Shown here: piece by piece, positions 1 through 7,364 of the stretch | Layout: every line of letters begins with the position of its first letter | Numbering within the stretch: position 1 is the first letter of the stretch | From: Novosphingobium mangrovisedimenti | GTDB lineage: Bacteria; Pseudomonadota; Alphaproteobacteria; Sphingomonadales; Sphingomonadaceae | DNA: 40,308 nucleotides | NCBI RefSeq assembly: GCF_025153475.1 | Contig: NZ_JANZXA010000021.1 | Coordinates: forward strand, 1 to 40,308 | Direction: 5' to 3' | Program-made: the position numbers and the translations under genes | The notes under the pieces: model-generated | What the model was told of the DNA's origin: nothing | Seen by the model: the letters and a program-made list of their open reading frames with translations, nothing else | Database searches by the model: none

Positions 1-124
1 AATAACGCCATGTCGATCACTCCAATGTCCCCCGACGCAACAGCCAGGGGAAAGGTCAGAACATGGGTCACTTCTCAGCGGAAATTTATGCCTCTCCCGG
101 GTCAACTCTCAGCGGAAATCAACA
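1..124 (+). mobile_element. Inward-facing end of an IS21-type insertion sequence
   Basis: Two 21-base repeats lie at 65-85 and 99-119, both of the form GGGTCA-N2-TCTCAGCGGAAAT, and the element closes with CAACA at 124. Their reverse complement is found at the other end of the window (from 40186). IS21-family ends typically begin TGT and carry several internal repeats of about 20 bases, which fits. The transposase genes lie outside the window. Frame 1 stays open from base 1 to about 174 and might be the tail of an istB-like gene, but I could not recognise it. The bases after 124 (CTACGACC) do not match those before 40186, so the two ends are not the two sides of one simple insertion. Confidence 0.7.
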
Positions 125-157
125 CTACGACCCCTGGTTATTTCCGGGTGGGGAGTC

Positions 158-604
158 ATGGTGGTGATTTTGACTAAAGAAACGAATTTTCCAAATTTCA
201 GGGAAAATAAATGCCTTGATAAATTCAATTCCCCTAATTTTGAACGAGACTTCGTTCAATTAATACTAGATTTCGATAATGAAATTAGAAACCTTTATGG
301 CGTAAACGCAATAACCAATGAGTTAAGACTCGTCTTGCACGTTCTTCTTAACGGAGATTTGACCATAAAGGAATCTTCCATTGTTTCAAATTTATCCAAC
401 CGCGGTTTTCATGAAATGATGAAGCGAATGAAAGAGCGCAATTTAATTTCATCTACAGAAAATATTATGGACAAAAGATCGAAGCTTGTTAAAATTTCAA
501 CTGAATTTTCAATGTTCCTCAAGAGCTATGCACAGGGCTTTGTGGGGCAAATGGTAGCGAGATTCCGTTGTGAATCCAGTTCGTTAAGGGGCGAAGGTGA
601 GTGA
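158..604 (+). pseudogene. MarR-like winged-helix regulator, 3' end replaced by IS sequence
   Basis: The 148-codon reading frame is visibly AT-rich compared with everything around it. Residues about 55-115 (ELRLVLHVLL, then LSNRGFHEMMKRMKERNLI, then DKRSKL) have the layout of a MarR-type winged helix: helix, recognition helix, and wing with a DxRSK-like motif. Such proteins normally bind operator DNA as dimers. The start at 158 follows GGGGAG. From about base 536 the coding sequence becomes an IS5-type end (GGCTTTGT...), so roughly the last 22 residues are foreign and the native C-terminal dimerisation helix is probably lost. Whether the product still works is unknown. Confidence 0.6.
536..601 (+). 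mobile_element. Decayed left end of an IS5-type element
   Basis: About 65 bases align with the left end of the intact IS at 833-898: both start GGCTTTGT, both carry GATTCCG and TGTGAATCCAGT, and both end with CGTTAAGGGGCG. The similarity stops near 601, so this is a remnant in the same orientation as the intact copy. It forms the 3' end of the MarR-like gene. Confidence 0.6.
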
Positions 605-832
605 GGAGGTCTCGCCTTTTTGGACAGTTTGACGGCTGAGCTAAGCTGAATGACTTCTGTGGTTACCGCCCGTGGAAGCAAGAAGTTTCGGATCCAGTGG
701 GCTTGTGATCGAGTGCGGTCTTCTGTCAGGCCTTCGATTGCAGCATTTCAGAAGCCGCTGGCCGGTATGGTGATCTGCGGATCAGGTCCAAATCTAAGAG
801 CCTGATCCGAAACTAAGTTGAGTGGTATCAGT
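605..832. other. Non-coding spacer with one inverted repeat
   Basis: No convincing gene. It holds a 9-bp inverted repeat, CGGATCAGG at 778-786 and CCTGATCCG at 801-809, with a 14-base loop. No T-run follows, so it is not a typical Rho-independent terminator. The rest could be flanking DNA left by an older insertion. Confidence 0.4.
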
Positions 833-1882
833 GGCTTTGTTGCAGAAATGCTCGAAGGATTCCGTTTGTGAATCCAGTGCGTTAAGGGGCGGCGATGAGC
901 AAACGGCCCTGCGCACGCTACCGCACGACAAACTGGAAATCCTACAACGCAGCACTGGCGCAGAGAGGCTCGCTTCAGATTTGGTTTGATCCCGGAATGC
1001 AATGGCTGTCCCCGCCAACCGGCAAGCGCGGGCGTCAGCCGGTGTTCTCGGATGCCGCGATCCGGACATGTCTGACTCTGAAGGTATTGTTCAAGCTGCC
1101 CTTGCGCCAGACCACCGGCATGGTCGCAAGCCTTTTGGAGGTGGCCGGGCTCGATTGGCCTGTGCCTGACTTCAGCCCCCTGAGCCGCAGGCAGAAAACC
1201 TTGCTTGTCGAAATTCCCTGCCAGTCCGGTTCCGGGGCGTTGCACCTGCTGATCGACAGCACGGGCATCAAGGCCGCAGGCGATGGGGAATGGTGCAGGC
1301 GCAAGCACGGCCCGTCCAAGCGTCGACAGTGGCGCAAGGTCCACCTCGGCGTCGATGCCGGATCGTTGGAGATCCGGGCTATCGAAGTGACCGGCAGCCG
1401 GGTGGGCGATGCGCCCATGCTTCCCGAACTGTTAGAGCAGATACCAGAGGATCAAGCCATCGTGACCGTCAGCGCCGATGGGGCGTATGATACAAAGGCC
1501 TGCCACGATGCCATTGCTGCACGCGATGCCTGTGCCGTAATTCCCGCTCGACGCAATGCCAGGCCATGGCCTGAAGGCACGCCAGGCGTCGCGGCCCGCA
1601 ATGAGATCGTTGGTGCAAGCGGGCGGCTTGGCAGAACCATCTGGAAACGATGGAGCGGTTATCACCAACGCAGCCGCGTCGAAACCAAGATGCATTGCTT
1701 CAAGCTGCTGGGTGAACGCATCATCGCACGAGACTTCGATCGCCAAGTGGCCGAACTGCAAATCCGGGCAGCCATCCTCAACCGCTTCACCGCACTCGGA
1801 ACACCTGAAACTCAACGTGTTGCGTAACTGACGGTCTCCAAGGCCCGACGGCCAACCTGCGGACGATTTGTACAACAAAGCC
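833..1882 (+). mobile_element. Complete IS5-family insertion sequence
   Basis: The ends are imperfect inverted repeats: GGCTTTGTTGCAGAAAT at 833 and, read inward from 1882, GGCTTTGTTGTACAAAT. This end sequence resembles the IS903 subgroup of IS5. One transposase gene (895-1827) fills the element. No target duplication is visible: the 9 bases outside the left end (GGTATCAGT) differ from those outside the right end (GTCGAGAAC). The ends may have been separated by later recombination, or the duplication may have decayed. Confidence 0.8.
895..1827 (+). CDS. IS5-family DDE transposase
   Basis: 310-residue transposase that cuts and joins the ends of the surrounding IS. The catalytic acidic residues are visible: first D in LLIDSTGIK, second D in SADGAYD, and E in the signature Y-HQ-R-SRV-E-TKMHCF-K, which is exactly the Y(2)R(3)E(6)K pattern of the IS4/IS5 superfamily. 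The length is normal for the family and the frame is uninterrupted, so the element may be active. The ATG at 895 follows an AAGGGG ribosome-binding site. Confidence 0.9.
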   Translation: MSKRPCARYRTTNWKSYNAALAQRGSLQIWFDPGMQWLSPPTGKRGRQPVFSDAAIRTCLTLKVLFKLPLRQTTGMVASLLEVAGLDWPVPDFSPLSRRQKTLLVEIPCQSGSGALHLLIDSTGIKAAGDGEWCRRKHGPSKRRQWRKVHLGVDAGSLEIRAIEVTGSRVGDAPMLPELLEQIPEDQAIVTVSADGAYDTKACHDAIAARDACAVIPARRNARPWPEGTPGVAARNEIVGASGRLGRTIWKRWSGYHQRSRVETKMHCFKLLGERIIARDFDRQVAELQIRAAILNRFTALGTPETQRVA

Positions 1883-1985
1883 GTCGAGAACGGCCATTCG
1901 ACCACGAACAGCATACCTAATGGTGGGCACAAGTGGCGCAACACGATCTGAAAAGTCGGAACGCAGAACGCACGTGCCGGCTCGA

Positions 1986-3329
1986 TCAGAGCTCGGCTAA
2001 AGCCGGCTCTAATAGCGGCAGTCGAGAATTTATGGCTTTAGTGACACTTTCATGGACACCTACCGCAAAATCGGTCGGCATTTGCGCGAGGGCGCGATCT
2101 GGAGCGCTTCCCACCAGTTCTAAAACCTCGGCAACGGCTTTGCCGATGATGGTGGGTCCCATACCAGCGGCCTTGCCGGTTTCGACAAAGTGCCGGCTGG
2201 CAATGTCGAGGATGCGGTACTTGGAATTCTTGCCTACAGACATCGCCAGTTTGAAGCTCTTGTGCGGAATCTGCTTCTGATCGAAGGCGGTCTGAGCAGT
2301 AAGCACATCATAAAATGGTGTAAGCCGATAGCCCCCGCCCGGGCTCAGGAACACACTGAAGTTCTTGCCATGACCGTCCGTCGCGCCGATCAGCCAGAAG
2401 AGTATCTGGCACTTGAAGAAGGCGGCCTGATCTTCGACTGGTGTGTCACTGCCCTGAAGAAGGGCTGAGATGTCCTTGATGCCGGGACCATTTTGGTGAC
2501 CTTCAACGGTCGCCTGGTATTTCCGGGAAGGCGGTATGCCGAGCGCCTGACAGCAGTCTTCTTGCGGCAATCGAAGGAGACGCCCGTCCTTCTGCCACTG
2601 TCGATCGAAGCGCTCAACAACCAGGACACGGCGCTTCCCGAAGGTCGCGATTTCGGTTTGATTGACGGTGAGACCGAAGGCTTCGAGCAGCTTCAAACAA
2701 TAGTGCTCATTGTCGACGCTGGCCGTCATGTCGATTGTGCCGCTCGAAGTAGGAATGGTGCCGATCTCGGGTTTGAGGATGTGCGTTGTCGGCGTCGTGC
2801 CGACAGGCTTCATCCATTGACCTTCATGGTGAAGCAGCGCCGTCTTTTCCTGTGCTCCGGCGACCGATATCCTGAATTCATGCTCGGGATCGATGCCTAG
2901 CGGGACGCCGCGGAGATTCGCGAGAATGGCCTCGATTTCCTCGTCTGTGACGGGCGTTCCCGTCACACCGTTTTTGGGCTCCACGTCCTCGTCATCATGC
3001 AGGAACTGCATCGCGCCGACACAATCGCGGCCAATCTGCGCCAGCAGGCTATAGGCGTCCGTACCGTCAGCGCCTGTCCATTCGGCAACCCTGGTCCGGA
3101 TTTGCGGATTGTCGGGGAGAAGGTTCTCGAACACGGCGACTACGGGCGCGCCGCGATATGCCGCCTTTCTCATCGGCAATGAAAGCGAAACCGCGAAGCG
3201 GTGCTCCCATTCGAGCCAGCTCGGATCGTATTGGAAGGAGATTGCCCCGCTCGACTCTTTGGACAGCCGGCCTGTCAGCCGGTCGTTTATGAACACGTTG
3301 AGCGGGGAATGTTTTTTTTTGCGTGCCAT
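1986..3329 (-). CDS. hipA: HipA-type serine/threonine kinase toxin
   Basis: 447-residue HipA. HipA kinases phosphorylate translation components (glutamyl-tRNA synthetase in E. coli) and so induce dormancy; the HipB partner neutralises them. Visible motifs: ISVAGAQEK near residues 154-162, which holds the serine that is autophosphorylated in E. coli HipA; TDGHGKN at 317-323 with catalytic D318 and metal-binding N323; and FYD at 339-341. The ATG at 3329 follows the hipB stop by one base (TGA-T-ATG), so translation is probably coupled. Codons 4-6 are a run of nine A, a possible slippage site. The longer upstream frame is only read-through into hipB and was not used. Confidence 0.92.
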   Translation of the reverse strand: MARKKKHSPLNVFINDRLTGRLSKESSGAISFQYDPSWLEWEHRFAVSLSLPMRKAAYRGAPVVAVFENLLPDNPQIRTRVAEWTGADGTDAYSLLAQIGRDCVGAMQFLHDDEDVEPKNGVTGTPVTDEEIEAILANLRGVPLGIDPEHEFRISVAGAQEKTALLHHEGQWMKPVGTTPTTHILKPEIGTIPTSSGTIDMTASVDNEHYCLKLLEAFGLTVNQTEIATFGKRRVLVVERFDRQWQKDGRLLRLPQEDCCQALGIPPSRKYQATVEGHQNGPGIKDISALLQGSDTPVEDQAAFFKCQILFWLIGATDGHGKNFSVFLSPGGGYRLTPFYDVLTAQTAFDQKQIPHKSFKLAMSVGKNSKYRILDIASRHFVETGKAAGMGPTIIGKAVAEVLELVGSAPDRALAQMPTDFAVGVHESVTKAINSRLPLLEPALAEL

Positions 3330-3330
3330 A

Positions 3331-3582
3331 TCAGAATACGTCGCCGATGGATTTGCTGTTTGCGACGCTACGCGGCGTAAACCGGATTTCCAGTTGGAGC
3401 ACGGCCAGCAAGCGAAAGAGCGTATCGAGCTTTGCTCCCTCGTGTCCGGTCTCGATGCGCGATATGGTTTTCTGGCCAGTGCCCGCGAGGTTAGCGAGTT
3501 CTTGCTGTGACAAGCCGCGGCGCACGCGCTCGTTGTGAATGAGCGAGCCGAGTTGCCGTGGTGTTCTGATGGCTTCAGACAT
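3331..3582 (-). CDS. hipB: HipB-type antitoxin, helix-turn-helix repressor
   Basis: 83-residue DNA-binding protein with an Xre-type helix-turn-helix (RVRRGLSQQELANLAGTGQ, then ISRIETG). It should bind HipA, block its kinase activity and repress the operon. The ATG at 3582 was chosen because AGGAGGT lies just upstream; the longer open frame to 3681 would start inside the promoter and operators. Three ATACC-N6-GG operators at 3604-3673 are the probable binding sites. hipA follows after one base. Confidence 0.9.
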   Translation of the reverse strand: MSEAIRTPRQLGSLIHNERVRRGLSQQELANLAGTGQKTISRIETGHEGAKLDTLFRLLAVLQLEIRFTPRSVANSKSIGDVF

Positions 3583-3603
3583 ACTGACCTCCTGCGCCAC
3601 CCT

Positions 3604-3673
3604 ATACCCCATGAGGTATGTATTTGCAATATACCTTTCAGGGCATATAGTAGGATTATACCCGGCGGGGTGT
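3604..3673 (-). promoter_or_regulatory. Three HipB operators with exact 27-bp spacing, plus promoter
   Basis: Three copies of ATACC-N6-GG(T/C)(A/G)T begin at 3604, 3631 and 3658, exactly 27 bases apart: ATACC-CCATGA-GGTAT, ATACC-TTTCAG-GGCAT and ATACC-CGGCGG-GGTGT. The first is a perfect inverted repeat, the others imperfect. On the minus strand a consensus TATAAT (3655-3660) overlaps the outermost operator; a weak -35 (TTGGTG, 3676-3681) lies 15 bases upstream. Binding by HipB would block the promoter. The 27-bp period puts neighbouring dimers on roughly similar faces of the helix (about 2.6 turns), suggesting cooperative binding. Confidence 0.7.
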
Positions 3674-3689
3674 AGCACCAATTCTGTAT

Positions 3690-4097
3690 GTGAGAAGGAG
3701 GTGTCCCACGCTCAAAAACGCCTAAAGGCGGGGCAAATTTCGCTTGCCAAGATGTTCCCCGGCGCGCAAAATGTGTCCCAACAGCTTTTCCAAAATCGTC
3801 GCAAGCTGTTGAAACCAAGCCACTTTATGGGCAGCACTGGTGCGTACGGTGCATTACAAAACGGCCACGGCCGTGAGTGCTTTCTTGCGCAGCGATTTCT
3901 CGCTGCGTCGCCACGTCCCGGAAGGGGCGCGGCTCCCCCGAAGGGGGCCTTGTCCTTCTGCCGGTGGGACACCGGCAGGCTGATCATGGCGCCGCATAGG
4001 AGAACCTTTGATTTCATAATGACCTTCCGATCCAGGGATTGCAGGCCGCCTTCGGGCAACCGATAAAGGAGGCGGCGGGCAGACCATCGAAGGACCG
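3690..4097. other. Hairpin-rich non-coding region, possible mobilisation site
   Basis: About 400 bases with no convincing gene. Several perfect stem-loops are packed together: CGCAGCGA/TCGCTGCG with a TTTC loop (3888-3907), CCCCC-GAA-GGGGG (3935-3947) and CTGCCGGTG-GGA-CACCGGCAG (3958-3978). It lies between the hipBA promoter and a small gene of conjugation type. Such structure occurs at transfer origins and replication origins, but I recognise no specific nic site or iterons, so the function is a guess. Confidence 0.35.
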
Positions 4098-4412
4098 ATG
4101 GACATGCCCAAGAAGACCGACCGCGAACGCCTCGCCGACCTTGAAGCGCGCCAACGCGCTATGGCCGAAGAGGTGGAACAGACCCGCCGCGCCCTGCGCG
4201 GCAAGTACGCCGAGATCGTTATCGACCTCCCCGTTGAGGACCTCACCGAACGGGAATTTCGCGATCTGCTTGTCGCCGCGATCCGTTGTGGCGGCGCGGC
4301 GGCTGTGACCGCCCTTCGCGCGCTCCCTGAAGCAAGCGCATCGTCGCAGTCGGGTACTTCAACCAACTCCAAGTCATCCCGCAGGGATGGCCCAGCGACG
4401 AGCATGGCGTAG
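4098..4412 (+). CDS. Small conjugation-associated protein (TraC/DUF6437-like)
   Basis: 104 residues. The N-terminal half is a charged helix (KTDRERLADLEARQRAMAEEVEQTRRALRGKY) followed by DLPVEDLTEREFRDLL, a pattern I associate with small proteins encoded beside relaxase and traD/traG genes on alphaproteobacterial plasmids. The exact role is unknown; a DNA-transfer accessory role is inferred. The ATG at 4098 follows GAAGGA; an in-frame ATG at 4104 is an alternative. The last 25 residues are low-complexity Ser/Ala and may not be conserved. No relaxase gene is in the window, so this looks like a remnant of a transfer region. Confidence 0.55.
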   Translation: MDMPKKTDRERLADLEARQRAMAEEVEQTRRALRGKYAEIVIDLPVEDLTEREFRDLLVAAIRCGGAAAVTALRALPEASASSQSGTSTNSKSSRRDGPATSMA

Positions 4413-4420
4413 CCACGCGC

Positions 4421-4489
4421 AGGAGGCCGGAGCCACATTCGTGGCTCCGCATCGGCCCCGCGGCGGGCGCGAAGCCGCAAGGCTTCGCG
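4421..4489. repeat. Two tight hairpins in the intergenic region
   Basis: CGGAGCCAC-ATTC-GTGGCTCCG (4428-4449) and CGCGAAGCC-GCAA-GGCTTCGCG (4468-4489) are perfect 9-bp stems with tetraloops. Neither is followed by a clear T-run. They may act as transcript-stabilising or REP-like structures at the 3' side of the upstream plus-strand gene. Confidence 0.45.
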
Positions 4490-4522
4490 TCCCTGAGCGG
4501 GGGCGAATTTACCGCCAGCATA

Positions 4523-4566
4523 AAGAAGGGGACCGGCCGAGCCGAAGCCCGACCGGTCCCCTTCTT
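4523..4566. terminator. Strong bidirectional hairpin between convergent genes
   Basis: A perfect 14-bp stem, AAGAAGGGGACCGG at 4523-4536 and its complement at 4553-4566, with a 16-base loop. It sits 6 bases past the stop of the minus-strand DUF2493 gene and downstream of the plus-strand TraC-like gene, so it probably terminates both. Confidence 0.75.
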
Positions 4567-4572
4567 GGCCGC

Positions 4573-5553
4573 TTACGCTACCGCCCGATTGGTGCGCTGG
4601 TCCTTCAGCGCGAAGAAGTGCGCCGGTATCCGCTTGGCCCTCACCTCGCGCGCCAGATGCGACTGCAGCCCGGAGCCCTCGCAGACGATCGCTTCGACCG
4701 GGCGCAGGCCCAGGAGCTGCTCGTTGCGGGCAAACCCCGCCCGCTTGCCGAGACGCCGGTCAAGCGTGAAGGCGATGAGCATGGTGCCACTGCGCGCCGC
4801 CCAGGCCGCCGCGATCGCATCACACCCCTTATCCTGCGCGGTGGTCGCCAGCACCATGTTCGGGACCCGCGCCTTCACCGCATCGAGCGCTTCGGTGAGG
4901 AGTTCGTGATCCTCCCAGACCTGCCCTCCCGAGAAGACCACCACCGGACCTTGCGGAGCGTGCGCCTCGGCCTTGCGCATCCGCCGCGCGGCGAGGAAGT
5001 CCTGCGCGGCAATGACCGAGGCGGTGCGCTTGGAAGAGACAAGCGATCCCCTCACCGACGACCATGGCCGCCCGCTTTCCGCAAGGTAAGTTGCCGCCGC
5101 GTGGTCGCGCATGCAGGCCACTGCCTCGCGTGCTTCGTCCAGCGACTGGCAGAGCACCTGCGCGTCCTCAAGTTCACTCATCAGCACCTCGCTGCCGTCG
5201 GCATCGCGGGCGAGATCGCGAACCTTCATCGCCGCCCGGTCGGCTTCGCCATCGAGTTGTTCGGCCACCTTGTGGAAGGAGTTGACGATCCCCCAGGCCA
5301 GACGCGGCGCAAGGCTTTCGATGCGGGTACCGCGCAGCACATCGAAGAGCGTGGCGACCAGCATTTCGGTGGCAAGCTGGGCTTGCATGGCGTCCGGCAT
5401 GTCGCAGGTCAGTTCCTCCTCGCAGGCCCCCATGCGGCTCGTATCGAGGCCGGTTTCGAAGGCGGTGGAGAAGCCATCGACCGGCGTCAGGGTTTCCGCG
5501 GCGATAAGATCGGCGATTTCGGAAAAGTCGCGAATGGTGCGCTTGGTGTTCAT
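4573..5553 (-). CDS. DUF2493 (SLOG-like) protein, copy 1
   Basis: 326 residues. The C-terminal part, about residues 202-320, has the DUF2493/YspA pattern of the SLOG nucleotide-binding superfamily: GPVVVFSGG at 202-210, a TTAQDKGCDAIAAAWA stretch, then FARNEQLL and VEAIVCEGSGLQ. SLOG domains bind nucleotides or derivatives; the ligand here is unknown. The N-terminal 190 residues are helical. The ATG at 5553 follows AAGGAGG; the open frame further upstream lacks a better start. A diverged paralogue lies at 6273-7271. This protein type is common on sphingomonad plasmids. Confidence 0.85.
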   Translation of the reverse strand: MNTKRTIRDFSEIADLIAAETLTPVDGFSTAFETGLDTSRMGACEEELTCDMPDAMQAQLATEMLVATLFDVLRGTRIESLAPRLAWGIVNSFHKVAEQLDGEADRAAMKVRDLARDADGSEVLMSELEDAQVLCQSLDEAREAVACMRDHAAATYLAESGRPWSSVRGSLVSSKRTASVIAAQDFLAARRMRKAEAHAPQGPVVVFSGGQVWEDHELLTEALDAVKARVPNMVLATTAQDKGCDAIAAAWAARSGTMLIAFTLDRRLGKRAGFARNEQLLGLRPVEAIVCEGSGLQSHLAREVRAKRIPAHFFALKDQRTNRAVA

Positions 5554-5961
5554 CGTAGCCTCCTTGAATTCAGGAAAAGAGGCTTCCCCTCCTGCACGGG
5601 CTGCGAGCGCCGGGGTCAAGGACCGGGCGCAGCCCGGCCGCGAAGCGGGCGACGGAGGAACCGATTTGCAAAGCAAATTGGAGGGGCCGTCGATCCTTGA
5701 GGCCGGGGCTGACCCCGTGCCATACTCGGACTTGTTGGAAGAGAGAATAATACACGGGCGCCTGCCCCATACGCCCGAGCCCTGGCATGGGCTCGATGCC
5801 CATGACGGGGCTTTTGACAGCCAAGGGTTGCATCTTTGACGGACGGATCAGCGGAAGGCTTGAGTTCCCCGGCAGCACAAAAATGGGCTGGCGCGCGGAG
5901 TGCGGCCAGCCCGAATTGTCCGGTTCAGTCGCGCAGGCGAACCATGTCTATGCCGGCATCA
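5554..5961. other. 408-base intergenic region with hairpins
   Basis: No gene supported. It holds a small hairpin ATTTGC-AAA-GCAAAT (5664-5678) and a terminator-like stem at 5885-5912 (listed separately). The promoter of the DUF2493 gene at 5553 should lie here; TATTAT on the minus strand (5747-5752) is a possible -10, but I see no good -35. Confidence 0.4.
5878..5912 (-). terminator. Rho-independent terminator after the DUF6117 gene
   Basis: GGGCTGGC (5885-5892) pairs with GCCAGCCC (5905-5912) across a 12-base loop. Read on the minus strand the stem is followed by ATTTTTGTG. It lies 50 bases beyond the stop of the gene at 5962-6204. Confidence 0.75.
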
Positions 5962-6204
5962 TCATGCGAGCTGTGACACCCCATCGCCCGGATCAGGCGG
6001 AATGTAAGCGTCAAATGGGTTCCCATCGCAGAGATGTCCAAACGGGGTCATGACGTAATCGCCTTCGTCACGGCCCACGGCCGTGACGACGTAGCGGGGA
6101 ACGCCTGTCTGGGCATCGGTGCACTCCAGAAGCGCGAGATGGCCATCGGCCGCGGCGCGAAGCAGCGTTTGGAAATTGCGGCGATAGGGTTCAGGGATTG
6201 CCAT
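5962..6204 (-). CDS. DUF6117 family small protein
   Basis: 80 residues beginning MAIPEPYRRNFQTLLRAA. The middle (PRYVVTAVGRDEGDYVMTPFGHL) and the end (NPFDAYIPP) match the pattern I recall for DUF6117, a small cytoplasmic protein found on sphingomonad plasmids with no known function. AGGAGG lies a few bases upstream of the ATG. It sits 68 bases downstream of the second DUF2493 gene and ahead of a terminator, so the two are probably cotranscribed. Confidence 0.75.
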   Translation of the reverse strand: MAIPEPYRRNFQTLLRAAADGHLALLECTDAQTGVPRYVVTAVGRDEGDYVMTPFGHLCDGNPFDAYIPPDPGDGVSQLA

Positions 6205-6272
6205 GCGAACCTCCTGTCATCGGGAAATGATGGGGCGGACCAAAGGCCCTGCCCCGGGTGATCAGGCCGGCT

Positions 6273-7271
6273 TCACGCCCGCATACGCGGGACAGCGGTG
6301 TCAGCGATCTGGTCTACCTTGTGGAAGGCATGGATCGGAACATTGGCTTCGCGCAGGACCTGATAGAGGTTGGCCTGCAGGCCGGATCCTTCGCACAGTA
6401 GCGCTTCGACCGGCTTCAGTTCCGCCAGCTTGCGGTTGCGGGTGAAGGCCGTCTTCCGACCCGAACCGTAGAGCCCGTAGGCGACGAGCGGCACGCTGTT
6501 TTCCGGACGCGCTGCCCAGGCCGCTGCGATGGCATCGGCGCCCTTGCGCTGTCCGGTCGTCACCAGTGTCATGTGCGGCACACGCGCCTTGATCTCGTCG
6601 AGCCGCGCCCACAGCGTCTCCCAGTCGTGCCATTGGGCAGGACCGGAAAACACCACAACAGGTCCCCTGGGACTGTGCTTCTCGCGCGCGGCCAGTTCAC
6701 GGGCGCGCAAGAAGTCGAGCGCTGCGATCTGGCTCGCGGACGAGGCCGAGGAGGCCTTGCTGCCGCGCGCCGGGGACCATGGCCAGCCCGACTGCACCCG
6801 GTACATCTCGGCGGCATAGTCGCGCATGCATTCGATCGCGGCGCGCTGCTCGGCGAGCGACTGGCACAGCAGCTGCTTCTCTTCGAGCTCGTTGTTGTAG
6901 ACCTCGCTCATGTCAGGATGGCGCGCCAGATCACCCAGTTCGAGCGCGATGGCATCCTCGCGGCGTTCCAGCTTTCCGGCGACAAAGTGGAAGCTGTTCA
7001 CGAAGCCCCAGGCGATTTCAGCACCAAGCGGTTCGAGCCGGGTGCCGGTGAACAGGTCGAAGATCGTGGCGATCACGCCGCCACATTCGGCCTGCGCCGC
7101 GAAGGGTTCCGGCATGTCGTGTTCGCCCGGCTCCTCACCCGGCTGGATGATGGAGACGGCAAGCGGATCGCCGAATGCCGCCTGGAATTCCGGGGTGGCG
7201 GTCATCTCGGCGTAAAGTGTCTTGAGGTCGGCGAAGCGATCGACGCTGCGTGTGAGATTGGTGCTGGTCAT
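6273..7271 (-). CDS. DUF2493 (SLOG-like) protein, copy 2
   Basis: 332 residues, a paralogue of the gene at 4573-5553. Shared features in the same order: F.LFTGTRLEPL near 72-82 (copy 1 FDVLRGTRIESL), AWGFVNSFH, QLLCQSLAEQRAAIECMRDYAA, GPVVVFSG, and VEALLCEGSGLQANL. The SLOG-like domain is C-terminal. The ATG at 7271 follows GAAAGG. Two diverged copies flanking a small DUF6117 gene suggest an old duplication whose products have separated in role or form a mixed complex; this is inference. Confidence 0.85.
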   Translation of the reverse strand: MTSTNLTRSVDRFADLKTLYAEMTATPEFQAAFGDPLAVSIIQPGEEPGEHDMPEPFAAQAECGGVIATIFDLFTGTRLEPLGAEIAWGFVNSFHFVAGKLERREDAIALELGDLARHPDMSEVYNNELEEKQLLCQSLAEQRAAIECMRDYAAEMYRVQSGWPWSPARGSKASSASSASQIAALDFLRARELAAREKHSPRGPVVVFSGPAQWHDWETLWARLDEIKARVPHMTLVTTGQRKGADAIAAAWAARPENSVPLVAYGLYGSGRKTAFTRNRKLAELKPVEALLCEGSGLQANLYQVLREANVPIHAFHKVDQIADTAVPRMRA

Positions 7272-7307
7272 GGCGAAGGCCTTTCACATCTCGGGATCTG
7301 AACAAGA

Positions 7308-7342
7308 GAAGGCCGGAGGCGCTCATTGCGCCTCCGGCCTTC
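7308..7342 (-). terminator. Very strong hairpin after the DUF736 gene
   Basis: A perfect 15-bp stem, GAAGGCCGGAGGCGC (7308-7322) with its complement at 7328-7342, and a TCATT loop. It lies 23 bases past the stop of the minus-strand DUF736 gene and ahead of the DUF2493 gene. The following minus-strand bases are TCTTGTTC, so the T-run is weak, but the stem is long. Confidence 0.7.
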
Positions 7343-7364
7343 ACGAGGTGCTGTTCGTGCAGGA

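Noticed and set aside
833..1882. Target duplication around the IS5 element
   Set aside because: The 9 bases on the two sides (GGTATCAGT and GTCGAGAAC) do not match, nor do shorter stretches next to the ends.
4387..5700. Plus-strand frame of 437 codons opposite the first DUF2493 gene
   Set aside because: Antisense shadow; Arg-rich and without ribosome-binding site or recognisable domain, while the minus-strand gene has both.
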